NCBI GenBank assembly: GCA_046331245.1
Contig: JAXLRH010000011.1
Location: 1-64,000 of the forward strand
Direction: 5' to 3'
From: SSF14 sp046331245
Lineage (GTDB): Bacteria > Actinomycetota > Acidimicrobiia > Acidimicrobiales > Microtrichaceae
DNA length: 64,000 nt
In this document: in pieces, positions 1 through 7,893 of the stretch
Numbering within the stretch: the first letter of the stretch is position 1
Layout: every line of letters begins with the position of its first letter
Made by a program: the position numbers and the translations under genes
Notes under the pieces: generated by a model
The model's input: only the letters and a program-made list of their open reading frames with translations
The model's database searches: none
Told to the model about the DNA's origin: nothing

Positions 1-77
1 TGACAGTCAGGCCCCGAGGATCAGGTGTCGGGAACGATCACCCACCCCGGCGTGAGCACCGTCGCCTGGGCCAAGCG

Positions 78-236
78 TCACGTGCCCGATTCGGCCGCAC
101 CGGGGGGCGAGTCCCGCACTGCACCGATGTCGCCAGCCCAAAGCCGATCCAGGCGCTCCCACCACGTCGCGCTGACGGGGCGCATCCATGGTCGGAACGT
201 GGCGTCGGGGTCGATACCACGGCGGGTGACGGCCAT
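78..236 (-). CDS. Possible small hypothetical protein (52 aa)
   Basis: A frame starting at ATG 236 (or GTG 239) and ending at TGA 78-80. Its middle part has mostly G or C at third codon positions, as expected of a real gene in this genome, and is Trp/Arg-rich (RPWMRPVSATWWERLDRLW). I recognise no domain. It could equally be the decayed end of a longer gene, because the second half (SPPGAAESGT) looks like random high-GC translation. It lies upstream of, and divergent from, the Imm7 gene. Confidence 0.25.
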   Translation of the reverse strand: MAVTRRGIDPDATFRPWMRPVSATWWERLDRLWAGDIGAVRDSPPGAAESGT

Positions 237-317
237 CACCTCTGATGGAATTCCGACACCGTCGCCTGGGCGACTGTGTCGCCCTCGGAACCTCACATCC
301 GATGGTCAACCGCGCTC

Positions 318-323
318 TAGCCT
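318..323 (+). promoter_or_regulatory. -10 hexamer TAGCCT of the Imm7 gene
   Basis: TAGCCT ends 6 nt before ATG 330, so transcription would start at or next to the start codon. Confidence 0.55.
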
Positions 324-329
324 TGCCCG

Positions 330-728
330 ATGATCGAGTGGCACGGATGGGCGACGATCCGAGACACCGCGAGCTACGAGTGGGACGGCCCGAACTGCGA
401 GACAACATGTTCCGCCCTTCGACAGCTGCTGTCCGAGAGAGCGAAGGTCAGCAACGAGACCGCCGATCTCCGCAACGAGAACGGCAGCTGGCATGTGTGG
501 CTGTCCGGCTTCCACAATCACGTCGCCGACCACATCGTCCCGCTCTACCGTTCGATCGCCGAACTAGCTCCCGGCTCATACGGGCTGCTCCACATTCATG
601 ACGACGAGCGTTCAGGCGACTGGATCTGCTGGACAATGGCCAGAGGCGGGATCTCGCCGAGCACCGAAGCGAGGCTCTCGCCACACATCGACGTCGTCGA
701 GGACGCACCTCCATCTCAAATCTCATAG
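330..728 (+). CDS. Imm7 family immunity protein (orphan)
   Basis: 132 aa. The opening MIEWHGWATIRD, the central NGSWHVWLSGFHNH and the PGSYGLLHIHDDE segment followed by LSPHI and VVED match the conserved pattern of the Imm7 immunity family as I know it, in order and at about full length. Family members neutralise toxins delivered by polymorphic toxin or contact-dependent systems and act in the cytoplasm of the producing cell. No toxin gene is visible in the 330 bases upstream or in the gene downstream, so it is an orphan here, perhaps protecting against neighbours. ATG 330 is supported by a -10 hexamer ending 6 nt upstream. The gene sits in the accessory-looking segment next to a tRNA. Confidence 0.7.
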   Translation: MIEWHGWATIRDTASYEWDGPNCETTCSALRQLLSERAKVSNETADLRNENGSWHVWLSGFHNHVADHIVPLYRSIAELAPGSYGLLHIHDDERSGDWICWTMARGGISPSTEARLSPHIDVVEDAPPSQIS

Positions 729-866
729 CCAAACCGTGGTCTGGGGACGCTGCCGCACGAAGTGCGATGGCTGCCGGGTCCTAGATTGCGTGTGGGCGAC
801 GAACGGCGCCCGTGAGCAAGACGCGCGAGTCGAGCGCTTCGAGCGGAAGCCGAGGGAGAGCCGGTC

Positions 867-1364
867 TTGGATCACGTGGGGCGTCGTCGAGACGCGAGCC
901 AGTGGACGGAGTGGTGGGGAGTCGTGTTGTCCGCCGTCTTCGCGACATTCGGGTTCGCCGTCCTCCGGGGCCCGGCTCTCGCCCTGCCGTCGGCGTTGCT
1001 GGTCGGGATCGCCGTTCACGTCGCCCGGATTCGATCACGTGGAATCGTCATTGCCGATGGACACATCCTCGTGTCCCGCTGGCGATCGACCCTGGATCTC
1101 ACGGCAGATCGATGCCGATTGCGATTCGTGAACCTCGACGACTACGGACGGGTCATGTCACCACTACTCGAGGAGCTCGATCCGGATGGGGAGGTCGAGC
1201 GGCGGATCACCCTGTCGGAGATTCGGTTCGTCGATGATCCGCTGTGGGGCAGCGACGAGCAGTTCCGGTCGGCAAACCTCAGGTCGATCGAGCTGTACGA
1301 GCGCATCGCTGCCGTCGTGGCGCGCGCCGACGAGCCGGCAAGGTGGATGAACAAGCGTCGGTGA
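867..1364 (+). CDS. Hypothetical membrane protein
   Basis: 165 aa, not recognised. Residues about 14-50 form two hydrophobic segments (GVVLSAVFATFGFAVL and LALPSALLVGIAVHVA) followed by a soluble, beta-rich part (GIVIADGHILVSRWRSTLDL) that resembles the membrane-plus-PH-like layout common in small actinobacterial proteins. The TTG start at 867 is preceded by a purine-rich GAGGGAGAG at a suitable distance; GTG 876 is an alternative. It stands alone between the Imm7 gene and the tRNA-Arg gene. The assignment as a real gene rests on length, good codon usage and the membrane segments. Confidence 0.6.
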   Translation: MDHVGRRRDASQWTEWWGVVLSAVFATFGFAVLRGPALALPSALLVGIAVHVARIRSRGIVIADGHILVSRWRSTLDLTADRCRLRFVNLDDYGRVMSPLLEELDPDGEVERRITLSEIRFVDDPLWGSDEQFRSANLRSIELYERIAAVVARADEPARWMNKRR

Positions 1365-1407
1365 GGCGGCGGAGCCTCGGACCGACCCGCCCCTTCCCGT
1401 CGCCGAC

Positions 1408-1456
1408 ACTCTGGAGCGCCAGGGTGAAGGTTGAGTGCACGCCAGCGCTCCAGAGT
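1408..1456. repeat. Inverted repeat between hypothetical gene and tRNA-Arg
   Basis: ACTCTGGAGCGC (1408-1419) and GCGCTCCAGAGT (1445-1456) are perfect 12-bp complements separated by 25 nt. The arms can be extended outward to about 19 bp with two mismatches. There is no T-run. It could terminate transcription from both sides (hypothetical gene on +, tRNA on -) or be a remnant of an insertion. Confidence 0.6.
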
Positions 1457-1493
1457 CACGGCGACACGTCGGCCAGTCCCGACTCACCCGTCG

Positions 1494-1565
1494 TGCCCTC
1501 GGCGCGATTCGAACGCGCGCACACGCCTCCGGAGGGCGATGCTCTATCCCCTGAGCTACGAGGGC
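1494..1565 (-). tRNA. tRNA-Arg (anticodon CCG)
   Basis: On the minus strand GCCCTCG (5') pairs with CGAGGGC (3') as a 7-bp acceptor stem. The D-arm GCTC...GAGC, the anticodon loop CTCCGGA with anticodon CCG, and the T-arm GCGCG-TTCGAAT-CGCGC are all present, with discriminator A. The 3' CCA is not encoded. CCG reads the arginine codon CGG. The gene is divergent from argS, which charges it. Confidence 0.95.
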
Positions 1566-1569
1566 GGGG

Positions 1570-1575
1570 ACCAGG
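1570..1575 (-). promoter_or_regulatory. Probable -10 hexamer of tRNA-Arg
   Basis: TATCCT on the minus strand ends a few bases before the mature tRNA 5' end at 1565. Confidence 0.4.
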
Positions 1576-1633
1576 AGGATAGCCGGGCGATGTCGGTGGT
1601 GTTTACCGGTTCGGCCGTCGCGGCGGCGGTCGG

Positions 1634-1639
1634 TACGAT
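1634..1639 (+). promoter_or_regulatory. -10 hexamer TACGAT of argS
   Basis: TACGAT ends exactly 6 nt before GTG 1646. Confidence 0.6.
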
Positions 1640-1645
1640 GCCCCG

Positions 1646-3310
1646 GTGATCCGCACCCAGCTCGCCGATGCCCTGAGGGCCCAGCTCGCCGCCGCCGGCA
1701 TCCCCGTCGACGGCGACATCCACCTCGAGCAGCCGCAGCGACGCGAGCACGGTGACTGGTCGTCCAACGTCGCCATGGCCAATGCGAAGAAGGCCGGCCG
1801 CAACCCCCGCGAGCTCGCGCAGCAGCTGGTCGACGGCCTGAACGCCGCCCTTCCCGCCCACGTCGAGCGGGTCGAGCTCGCCGGGCCCGGGTTCGTCAAC
1901 TTCCACCTCCGGCCCACCTGGCTGCACGAGGTGCTCCGCTCCGTGGTGGCGGCGGGCACCGACGGCTACGCGCAGCTCGACGTCGGCACCGGCACCAAGG
2001 TGATGGTGGAGTTCGTGTCGGCGAATCCCACGGGTCCGCTCCACGCCGGTCACGCCCGCGGGGCGACCTACGGCGACGCGCTCGCCCGGTTGCTCACCCG
2101 CGCCGGCTACGACGTGAGCCGCGAGTTCTACATCAACGATCGCGGCACCCAGATGCAGAAGATGGGCGCGTCGATGCTGGCGCGTGCCACCGGCGAACCG
2201 GTGCCCGAGGGCGGCTACGAGGGGGAGTACATCGCCGAATGGGCGAAGGAGCTCCCCGCCGACGTGGTCGCGGCCGGCGACGTCGAGGCCGCGACGGCGG
2301 TCGGGTACGAGTGCGCCCTGCGGGACCAGCGCGAGGTGCTCGGCGAGCTCGGCGTCGTGTTCGACGTGTGGTTCAGCGAGATGTCGCTGCTCTCGTCGGG
2401 CGCGATCGAGCAGACGCTCGCCGACCTCCGCGAGCGGGGTGTGGTGGAGGATCGCGACGGTGCCGTGTGGCTCCGCTCCACCGACTTCGGCGACGACAAG
2501 GACCGCGTGCTCATCAAGAGCGACGGCGAGTTCACCTACCTCCTGCCCGACATCGCCTACCACCGCGACAAGTTCGCCCGCGGCTTCGACCTGCTCGTCA
2601 ACGTCTGGGGTGCCGACCACCACGGCTACGTCGCCCGCATGAGCGCCGCCATCCAGGCGCTCGGGCACCGGCCCGAGCAGCTCGACGTGCAGATCACCCA
2701 GCTCGTGAAGCTGCTGAAGGCCGGCGAGGAGGTGAAGATCTCCAAGCGGACCGGCGACATCATCGAGCTTCGCGACGTCATCGAGGAGGTCGGCGCCGAT
2801 GCCACCCGCCTCGTGTACCTCCTGCAGTCGATCGACTCGCCCCAGACCGTCGACCTTGCGGTGATTGCGTCGCAGTCGATGGACAACCCCGTGTTCTACG
2901 TGCAGATGGCGCACGCCCGGCTGTGCTCGATCGCAGCACGCGCCGCCGAGCGGGGCATCGCCACCCCGCCGCTGGCCGAGGTCGATCTCGCTCCGCTCGT
3001 CCACGCTCGCGAGCTGGACGTGCTGCGGCTGCTCAACTCGCTGCCGTCGGTCATCGAGCTCGCGGCCCGGGAGCGTGCACCGCACAAGGTCACGACGTGG
3101 CTGCGCGAGCTGGCGTCGGAGATCCACGGCTTCTACCACGACTGCCCGATCCTTCGCGACGACGTCGACGCGGGCACGCGGGCGGCGCGGTTGTGGCTCG
3201 GGGAGGCGGCCCTCGTCGGGCTGCGCGTCGGCCTGTCGGTGCTCGGTGCGTCGGCGCCGGAGTCGATGCCGTCCCTGTCTGGCAGTGACGACTCCGACAG
3301 CGACGACTGA
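1646..3310 (+). CDS. argS: Arginyl-tRNA synthetase
   Basis: 554 aa class I synthetase that attaches arginine to tRNA-Arg in the cytoplasm. The N-terminal Add-1 domain (about 1-90) is followed by the catalytic domain with the HIGH-type motif HAGH in NPTGPLHAGHARG (near residue 130), the KMSKS-like KISKR (about 370) and the C-terminal anticodon-binding DALR-type region. The very end is an unusual acidic Ser/Asp tail (SLSGSDDSDSDD). GTG 1646 is chosen because a -10 hexamer ends 6 nt before it and no ribosome-binding site exists upstream. lysA follows after one base, as in mycobacteria (argS-lysA). Confidence 0.97.
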   Translation: MIRTQLADALRAQLAAAGIPVDGDIHLEQPQRREHGDWSSNVAMANAKKAGRNPRELAQQLVDGLNAALPAHVERVELAGPGFVNFHLRPTWLHEVLRSVVAAGTDGYAQLDVGTGTKVMVEFVSANPTGPLHAGHARGATYGDALARLLTRAGYDVSREFYINDRGTQMQKMGASMLARATGEPVPEGGYEGEYIAEWAKELPADVVAAGDVEAATAVGYECALRDQREVLGELGVVFDVWFSEMSLLSSGAIEQTLADLRERGVVEDRDGAVWLRSTDFGDDKDRVLIKSDGEFTYLLPDIAYHRDKFARGFDLLVNVWGADHHGYVARMSAAIQALGHRPEQLDVQITQLVKLLKAGEEVKISKRTGDIIELRDVIEEVGADATRLVYLLQSIDSPQTVDLAVIASQSMDNPVFYVQMAHARLCSIAARAAERGIATPPLAEVDLAPLVHARELDVLRLLNSLPSVIELAARERAPHKVTTWLRELASEIHGFYHDCPILRDDVDAGTRAARLWLGEAALVGLRVGLSVLGASAPESMPSLSGSDDSDSDD

Positions 3311-3311
3311 C

Positions 3312-4598
3312 GTGTCGGCGCTCCCGCTCCACCTCCTGCCCGACAACGCGGCGGTCGACGCCGATGGCCAGGCCACGATCGGCGGCCTCCGCCTCACCGA
3401 TCTGGCGGCCGAGTTCGGCACGCCGCTCTTCGTGTACGACGAGGACCACCTCCGCGCCCGCTGCCGCGAGTCGGTCGCGGCGTTCGGCGACGGGGTGGCG
3501 TACGCCTCGAAGGCCTTCCTCTGCATCGCGATGGCGAAGCTGGCGGCGGAGGAGGGCATGCGCATCGACGTCGCCTCCGGCGGCGAGCTGCACGTCGTCC
3601 TGGCGGCCGGCGTGCCGGCGGAGCGGTGCGTGTTCCACGGCAACAACAAGTCGTCCGACGAGCTGGCCCGAGCGATCGAGGTCGGCGTCGGCAAGATCGT
3701 CGTCGACAGCTTCGACGAGCTGGACCGCCTCGACGCGCTGCTCGGTGACGGGGGCCCCTGCGCCGGTCACGCGCCGGTGCGGGTGATGATCCGCGTCACC
3801 CCCGGCATCGAGGTGCACACGTTCGAGGAGGTGCAGACCGGCCAGGAGGACTCGAAGTTCGGCTTCGGCTGGCACTCGGGAGCGGCGGCGGCCGCAGCGG
3901 CTCGCGTGCAGGCCACTTCGACGCTCGAGCTCGCCGGCCTGCACGTCCACATCGGCTCGCAGGTGTTCTCGGTCGACAACTTCGCCCACGCCATCGAGAT
4001 CGTCGCGCCGCTCGCCCGCGAGCTCGCCGTGGGGGAGTTCTGCGTGGGCGGCGGCCTCGGCGTCGCCTACGTCGAGGGCGAGGAGGGATCGACGATCTCG
4101 CAGTGGGCCGGTGCGGTGCGGCGGGTGTGCGACGGCGCCGGCATCGACGCCACGATCACGGCCGAGCCCGGTCGGTCGATCGTCGCCCAGGCCGGCGTGA
4201 CGCTGTACACCGTCGGCACGATCAAGGATCTGCCCGGCATCCGCACGTACGTGGCGGTGGACGGCGGCATGAGCGACAACCCCCGGCCCGTGCTCTACGG
4301 CTCGGGCTACGAGACGTTCCTGCCCCGCGCCCTGAGCGCCGACCGCCCCCGCGAGGTGCGGGTCGTCGGCAAGCACTGCGAGTCGGGCGACGTGCTCGTG
4401 CGCGAGGGCCGGGTGCCGGCCGACCTGGCGGTCGGCGACGTCCTGTGCACCCCGGTCACCGGCGCCTACGGGCACTCGATGGGCTCCAACTACAACAAGG
4501 TGCTCCGGCCCGCCGTCGTGTTCGTCCGCGACGGTTCGGCCCGTGTCGTCGTGCAGCGGGAGACCTACGACGACCTCCTCCGACACGACGTGCGCTAG
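3312..4598 (+). CDS. lysA: Diaminopimelate decarboxylase
   Basis: 428 aa. PLP-dependent enzyme that converts meso-diaminopimelate to lysine, the last step of lysine synthesis. The PLP lysine lies in VAYASKAFLC (about residue 60). The HIGSQ motif is at about 217, a Gly-rich phosphate-binding stretch CVGGGLGVAY follows, and the substrate motif GKHCESGDVL and the terminal YNKV region are intact. The GTG start at 3312 directly follows the argS stop, so the two are probably co-translated. The next gene does not continue the operon: an imperfect palindromic repeat lies about 30 bases after the stop. Confidence 0.96.
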   Translation: MSALPLHLLPDNAAVDADGQATIGGLRLTDLAAEFGTPLFVYDEDHLRARCRESVAAFGDGVAYASKAFLCIAMAKLAAEEGMRIDVASGGELHVVLAAGVPAERCVFHGNNKSSDELARAIEVGVGKIVVDSFDELDRLDALLGDGGPCAGHAPVRVMIRVTPGIEVHTFEEVQTGQEDSKFGFGWHSGAAAAAAARVQATSTLELAGLHVHIGSQVFSVDNFAHAIEIVAPLARELAVGEFCVGGGLGVAYVEGEEGSTISQWAGAVRRVCDGAGIDATITAEPGRSIVAQAGVTLYTVGTIKDLPGIRTYVAVDGGMSDNPRPVLYGSGYETFLPRALSADRPREVRVVGKHCESGDVLVREGRVPADLAVGDVLCTPVTGAYGHSMGSNYNKVLRPAVVFVRDGSARVVVQRETYDDLLRHDVR

Positions 4599-4630
4599 CG
4601 CTCCGAAACGGGCCATCGGCCCGATCCGCC

Positions 4631-4676
4631 GGGCTCACACGCCCTCTGGGGGCGAAATTCAACGCCAGAACAGGGG
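4631..4676. repeat. Intergenic palindromic repeat, copy 1
   Basis: About 45 bp starting GGGCT...CGCCC and containing GGGGCGAAATTCAACGCC. It shares this core and its flanks with 38122-38165. Internal complementarity CGCCC/GGGCG and GGCG/CGCC would form small hairpins. It lies just after the lysA stop, and its twin follows atpC, so it may act as a terminator or be a REP-like element. Confidence 0.7.
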
Positions 4677-4723
4677 TGGTGGGGGGCCGCCGCACCATCA
4701 CGCCGCCGGCGACGACCGCTGCG

Positions 4724-4729
4724 TAGGCT
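4724..4729 (+). promoter_or_regulatory. Probable -10 hexamer TAGGCT of GGDEF/EAL gene
   Basis: TAGGCT lies about 67 nt before GTG 4797, so this transcript would have a leader. A purine-rich GGAGGGAA shortly before the start serves as ribosome-binding site. Confidence 0.35.
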
Positions 4730-4796
4730 CGGCGACCGGAGTAACGCCCGCCGGCGACGGCCGGGACGGCGAGCGATCAACAGCGGAGGGAACAGC

Positions 4797-6518
4797 GTGG
4801 CGTCGAACGCCTTGGGTCTTGCGGACCTGGTGGCAGCAATGCCGTGTGCTGCGGCAGTGCTCGATCGGCGCGCCGTGGTGGTGACGGCCAACCAGGCGTG
4901 GGCCGACGTCGCGGTCGACCTCGCGCCCTTGTTCCCGGGCGCGGGATTCGACGAGAACGAACCCCTCGTGTCGCTGCTGGACCGCCGTCCGACGCCCGCC
5001 GAGTCCATCCGCGCCGCCATCTCCGGCCAGCTCTCCGAGGCCGTCGAGCGACTGCACATCCGCTCGCTCGCGACCCGGGCGAACGACCCCCGCTTCGTCG
5101 AGGTGCGCGTCGCCGCGATCGGTCCGTCGGCCGAGTTCTCCCTCGTCACGAGCGTGGACGTCGCGTCCCTCGATCGGGGCGACGACAGCTGGGACCTCGT
5201 CGACCGCCACCCGCTCACCGGCCTGCCCGGCCGTCGCCTGTTCCTCGAGCTCCTCGGCCAGGCGATGACGATGTCGGATCGCCACCGGTACCACCCCGCC
5301 GCGCTCGCCGTGGGCCTCGACGGCCTGGCCGAGGTGGAGGCGCGGTACGGCGCCGAGGCCCGACACGAGCTCACCGTCGCCGTGGCGTCGCGCCTCAAGG
5401 CCGGCCTGCGCCCGGGCGACGTCGTGGCCCAGACGGGCGACGAGGAGTTCGTCATCATGCTGCCGGACGTGGACGGCGCGTACCTGGCCGAAGCCGTCTC
5501 CTACCGCCTCGGCGCCGAGGTGGCCCGCCCCTTCCGTCTCGGCGACGCACGCGTGGGCATCGCCCTCTTCGTCGGCGTCGCCACCGCCGAGTCCTCGAAG
5601 CACCCCGACGCGGTGCTGGCCGCGGCCGAGGACGCACTGGCCGAGGCCCGTGCCGCCGGCCGCACGAACCCGACGGCGACCGAGACCGAGGTCGACCTCA
5701 CCGACAGCCCGAGGCGCGTCGTGCTCGCCGCCGGCCTCGGCACCCCGAGCGGCGCCGAGCCCGAGGGCCGCCGCATCAACGTCGCCGACCTCCGCGAGGA
5801 GGAGCTGATCAGCTACTTCCAGCCGATCTTCGACATCACGGACCGCCGCGTCGTCGCCGGCGAGGCGCTCATGCGCTGGCGCCACCCGCACTACGGCGTG
5901 CTGTCGGCGGGTGAGTTCCTCGGCCTCGCGATCAACAGCGGGATGCTGGCCACCCTCACCGACCAGGCGCTCGTGAACTCCACCGAGACGTGGGCCGACA
6001 TCCGCGACCAGCTCGGCGATCACCCGCCGCAGCTCTTCGTGAACCTGAGCCCCGACCAGCTGCTCAGCCGCGTCGCCGTCGACCGCCTCTACCACCTCCT
6101 CATCGCAACGGGCCTCCCGCCCGAGGACGTGGTGGTCGAGGTCACCGAGGAGGCGATGTCGACACGCTTCGGAGAGATGCTCGCGGTGCTCACCGAGCTC
6201 CGGGTGCACGGCCTGCGCGTCGCGCTCGACGACTTCGGCAGCGGCTACTCGTCGCTGGGCCGCCTCCGGCACCTGCCCGTCGACGTCATCAAGGTCGACC
6301 AGTCGATGGTGCGCGGCCTCGAGACCGACCGTCGCGCCCGGCAGCTCCTCGCCGCGGTGTCGACGATGGCCACCGAGCTCGACGTCGAGTGCATCGTCGA
6401 GGGCATCGAGACCGGCGGCGAGGCGACCATCGTGGGCGACCTCGGCTTCCGCTACGTGCAGGGCTACCACTTCGCCCGGCCGTGCCCGGCGGACGAGTTC
6501 GCCGCCATCGTCGGCTGA
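4797..6518 (+). CDS. GGDEF/EAL cyclic-di-GMP protein with degenerate GGDEF
   Basis: 573 aa, no membrane segments. Residues about 1-130 form a PAS-like sensory region. About 140-290 is a GGDEF domain whose signature reads TGDEEF instead of GGDEF, so cyclase activity is doubtful. About 320-573 is an EAL domain with EALMRW, the ExTE-type EVTEEAM, the DDFGSGYSS loop and VEGIE all intact, so cyclic-di-GMP hydrolysis is likely. The GGDEF part may serve as a GTP-sensing or dimerisation module, as known for other hybrids. GTG 4797 has a GGAGGG ribosome-binding site. The gene interrupts the lysA-hom synteny known from mycobacteria. Confidence 0.9.
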   Translation: MASNALGLADLVAAMPCAAAVLDRRAVVVTANQAWADVAVDLAPLFPGAGFDENEPLVSLLDRRPTPAESIRAAISGQLSEAVERLHIRSLATRANDPRFVEVRVAAIGPSAEFSLVTSVDVASLDRGDDSWDLVDRHPLTGLPGRRLFLELLGQAMTMSDRHRYHPAALAVGLDGLAEVEARYGAEARHELTVAVASRLKAGLRPGDVVAQTGDEEFVIMLPDVDGAYLAEAVSYRLGAEVARPFRLGDARVGIALFVGVATAESSKHPDAVLAAAEDALAEARAAGRTNPTATETEVDLTDSPRRVVLAAGLGTPSGAEPEGRRINVADLREEELISYFQPIFDITDRRVVAGEALMRWRHPHYGVLSAGEFLGLAINSGMLATLTDQALVNSTETWADIRDQLGDHPPQLFVNLSPDQLLSRVAVDRLYHLLIATGLPPEDVVVEVTEEAMSTRFGEMLAVLTELRVHGLRVALDDFGSGYSSLGRLRHLPVDVIKVDQSMVRGLETDRRARQLLAAVSTMATELDVECIVEGIETGGEATIVGDLGFRYVQGYHFARPCPADEFAAIVG

Positions 6519-6560
6519 CCATCAGCCGGAACTTGGACGCCGACCCCGGTGGACGGCCGA

Positions 6561-6566
6561 TAGCGT
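6561..6566 (+). promoter_or_regulatory. -10 hexamer TAGCGT of hom
   Basis: TAGCGT ends 7 nt before GTG 6574 and overlaps the alternative GTG 6565, which argues for the downstream start. Confidence 0.55.
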
Positions 6567-6573
6567 GACCGGT

Positions 6574-7893
6574 GTGAACGCCACGACGGACCCCTTCGCC
6601 CAGCCGCCCCGACGCGTGCGCGTCGGCCTCCTCGGCTGCGGCAACGTGGGCGCCGCCCTGGTCGCGCTCATCGAGCGTGACGCGGCCGAGATCGCCGCCC
6701 GCACCGGTGTTTCGCTGGAGGTCACCCGCGTCGCCGTGCGCTCGCTCTCGAAGGACCGCGGCCTCTCGCTGCCCGACGGCGTGCTCACGACCGACGGGGC
6801 ATCGGTCGCCAACGATCCCGACGTCGACCTCGTGGTCGAGGTCCTCGGCGGCATCGAGCCCGCCCGGGAGTACATCACGGCAGCGCTCAAGGCCGGCAAG
6901 CCGGTCGTCACCGCCAACAAGGAGCTGCTCGCCAACGTCGGCGGCGAGCTCGCCGTCGTGGCCGACGGCGCCGGGGTCGACCTGCTGTTCGAGGCGGCCG
7001 TCGCCGGCGGCATCCCGCTCATCCGCCCGCTCCGCGAGTCGCTCGTGGGCGAGCGCATCACGCGGGTGATGGGCATCGTGAACGGCACGACGAACTTCAT
7101 CCTCACGCAGATGGCCGAGCGCGGCACCGGCTACGCCGACGCGCTGGCCGAGGCGCAGAGCCTGGGCTTCGCCGAGCGCGATCCCACGGCCGACGTCGAG
7201 GGCTACGACGCTGGGGCGAAGGCCGCGATCATCGCCACCATCGCCTTCGGCGCCCGCGTGGTGGCAGGCGACGTGTTCCACGAGGGCATCTCGAACATCG
7301 GCGCCGCCGACATCGCGTACGCGGCCCAGATGGGCTACCGCATCAAGCTGCTCGCCGTGTGCGAGCGCTTCGAGGACGACTCCGTCGCGGTGCGCGTGCA
7401 CCCGACGATGGTGCCGGTGGGCCACCCGCTGGCGGCGGTCTCCGGCAGCTTCAACGCCGTGTTCGTCGAAGGCAACTCGGTGGGCGAGCTGATGTTCTAC
7501 GGCCGGGGCGCCGGCGGTCTCCCGACGGCCAGCGCCGTGCTCGGCGACGTCATCGACGCCGCGCAGAACCTCGCCAAGGGCACCCATGCCTCGATCGGGT
7601 CGATCGGCCGCAGCCGCATCCGCCCGATCGACGAGCTGCGCTCGGCGTTCTACGTGAACCTCGAGGTGGCCGACGAACCGGGCGTGCTCGCCGGTGTGGC
7701 CGGGGTGTTCGGACGCCACGAGGTGTCGATCCGCTCGATGGAGCAGGAGGGCCTCGACGACCAGGCACGCCTCGTGTTCATCACGCACGAGGCCTCGGAG
7801 TCGGCGGTCCGGGCCACGCTGCGGGAGCTGTCCGCGCTTGGCGCGGTCCACAGCGTGAACTCCGTCCTCCGCGTCATCGACCGGGAGGGCTGA
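6574..7893 (+). CDS. hom: Homoserine dehydrogenase
   Basis: 439 aa. Reduces aspartate semialdehyde to homoserine with NAD(P)H, the branch point to threonine and methionine. The Rossmann motif GLLGCGNVGAAL is at the N-terminus, VVTANKELLA and the GIVNGTTNFIL signature are in the middle, and an ACT domain (about 355-435) at the C-terminus suggests feedback inhibition by threonine. GTG 6574 is chosen over the in-frame GTG 6565, because the latter lies inside the -10 hexamer. The stop overlaps the thrC start by one base (TGATG), so the two are translationally coupled. Confidence 0.96.
   Translation: MNATTDPFAQPPRRVRVGLLGCGNVGAALVALIERDAAEIAARTGVSLEVTRVAVRSLSKDRGLSLPDGVLTTDGASVANDPDVDLVVEVLGGIEPAREYITAALKAGKPVVTANKELLANVGGELAVVADGAGVDLLFEAAVAGGIPLIRPLRESLVGERITRVMGIVNGTTNFILTQMAERGTGYADALAEAQSLGFAERDPTADVEGYDAGAKAAIIATIAFGARVVAGDVFHEGISNIGAADIAYAAQMGYRIKLLAVCERFEDDSVAVRVHPTMVPVGHPLAAVSGSFNAVFVEGNSVGELMFYGRGAGGLPTASAVLGDVIDAAQNLAKGTHASIGSIGRSRIRPIDELRSAFYVNLEVADEPGVLAGVAGVFGRHEVSIRSMEQEGLDDQARLVFITHEASESAVRATLRELSALGAVHSVNSVLRVIDREG

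Larger units (their letters stand above)
1..329. other. Region without a confident gene at left edge
   Basis: No recognisable protein is encoded here. Frames on both strands are short and mutually overlapping. The last dozen bases hold the promoter of the following immunity gene. One minus-strand frame (78-236) has fair codon usage and is listed separately. Coding density and third-position GC are lower than further right, which fits an accessory segment. Confidence 0.4.

Noticed and set aside
2239..3288. Arg-rich + frames inside argS and other genes
   Set aside because: Typical out-of-frame translations of GC-rich genes, dominated by Arg, Pro, Gly and Ala.
1556..3694. 712-residue open frame antisense to argS and lysA
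   Set aside because: Long antisense frames arise from strong third-position GC bias; argS and lysA have complete family motifs on the + strand and the antisense translation is repetitive in charge with no domain.
6565..6573. GTG 6565 as the hom start
   Set aside because: It lies inside the TAGCGT hexamer, which fits a promoter for GTG 6574.
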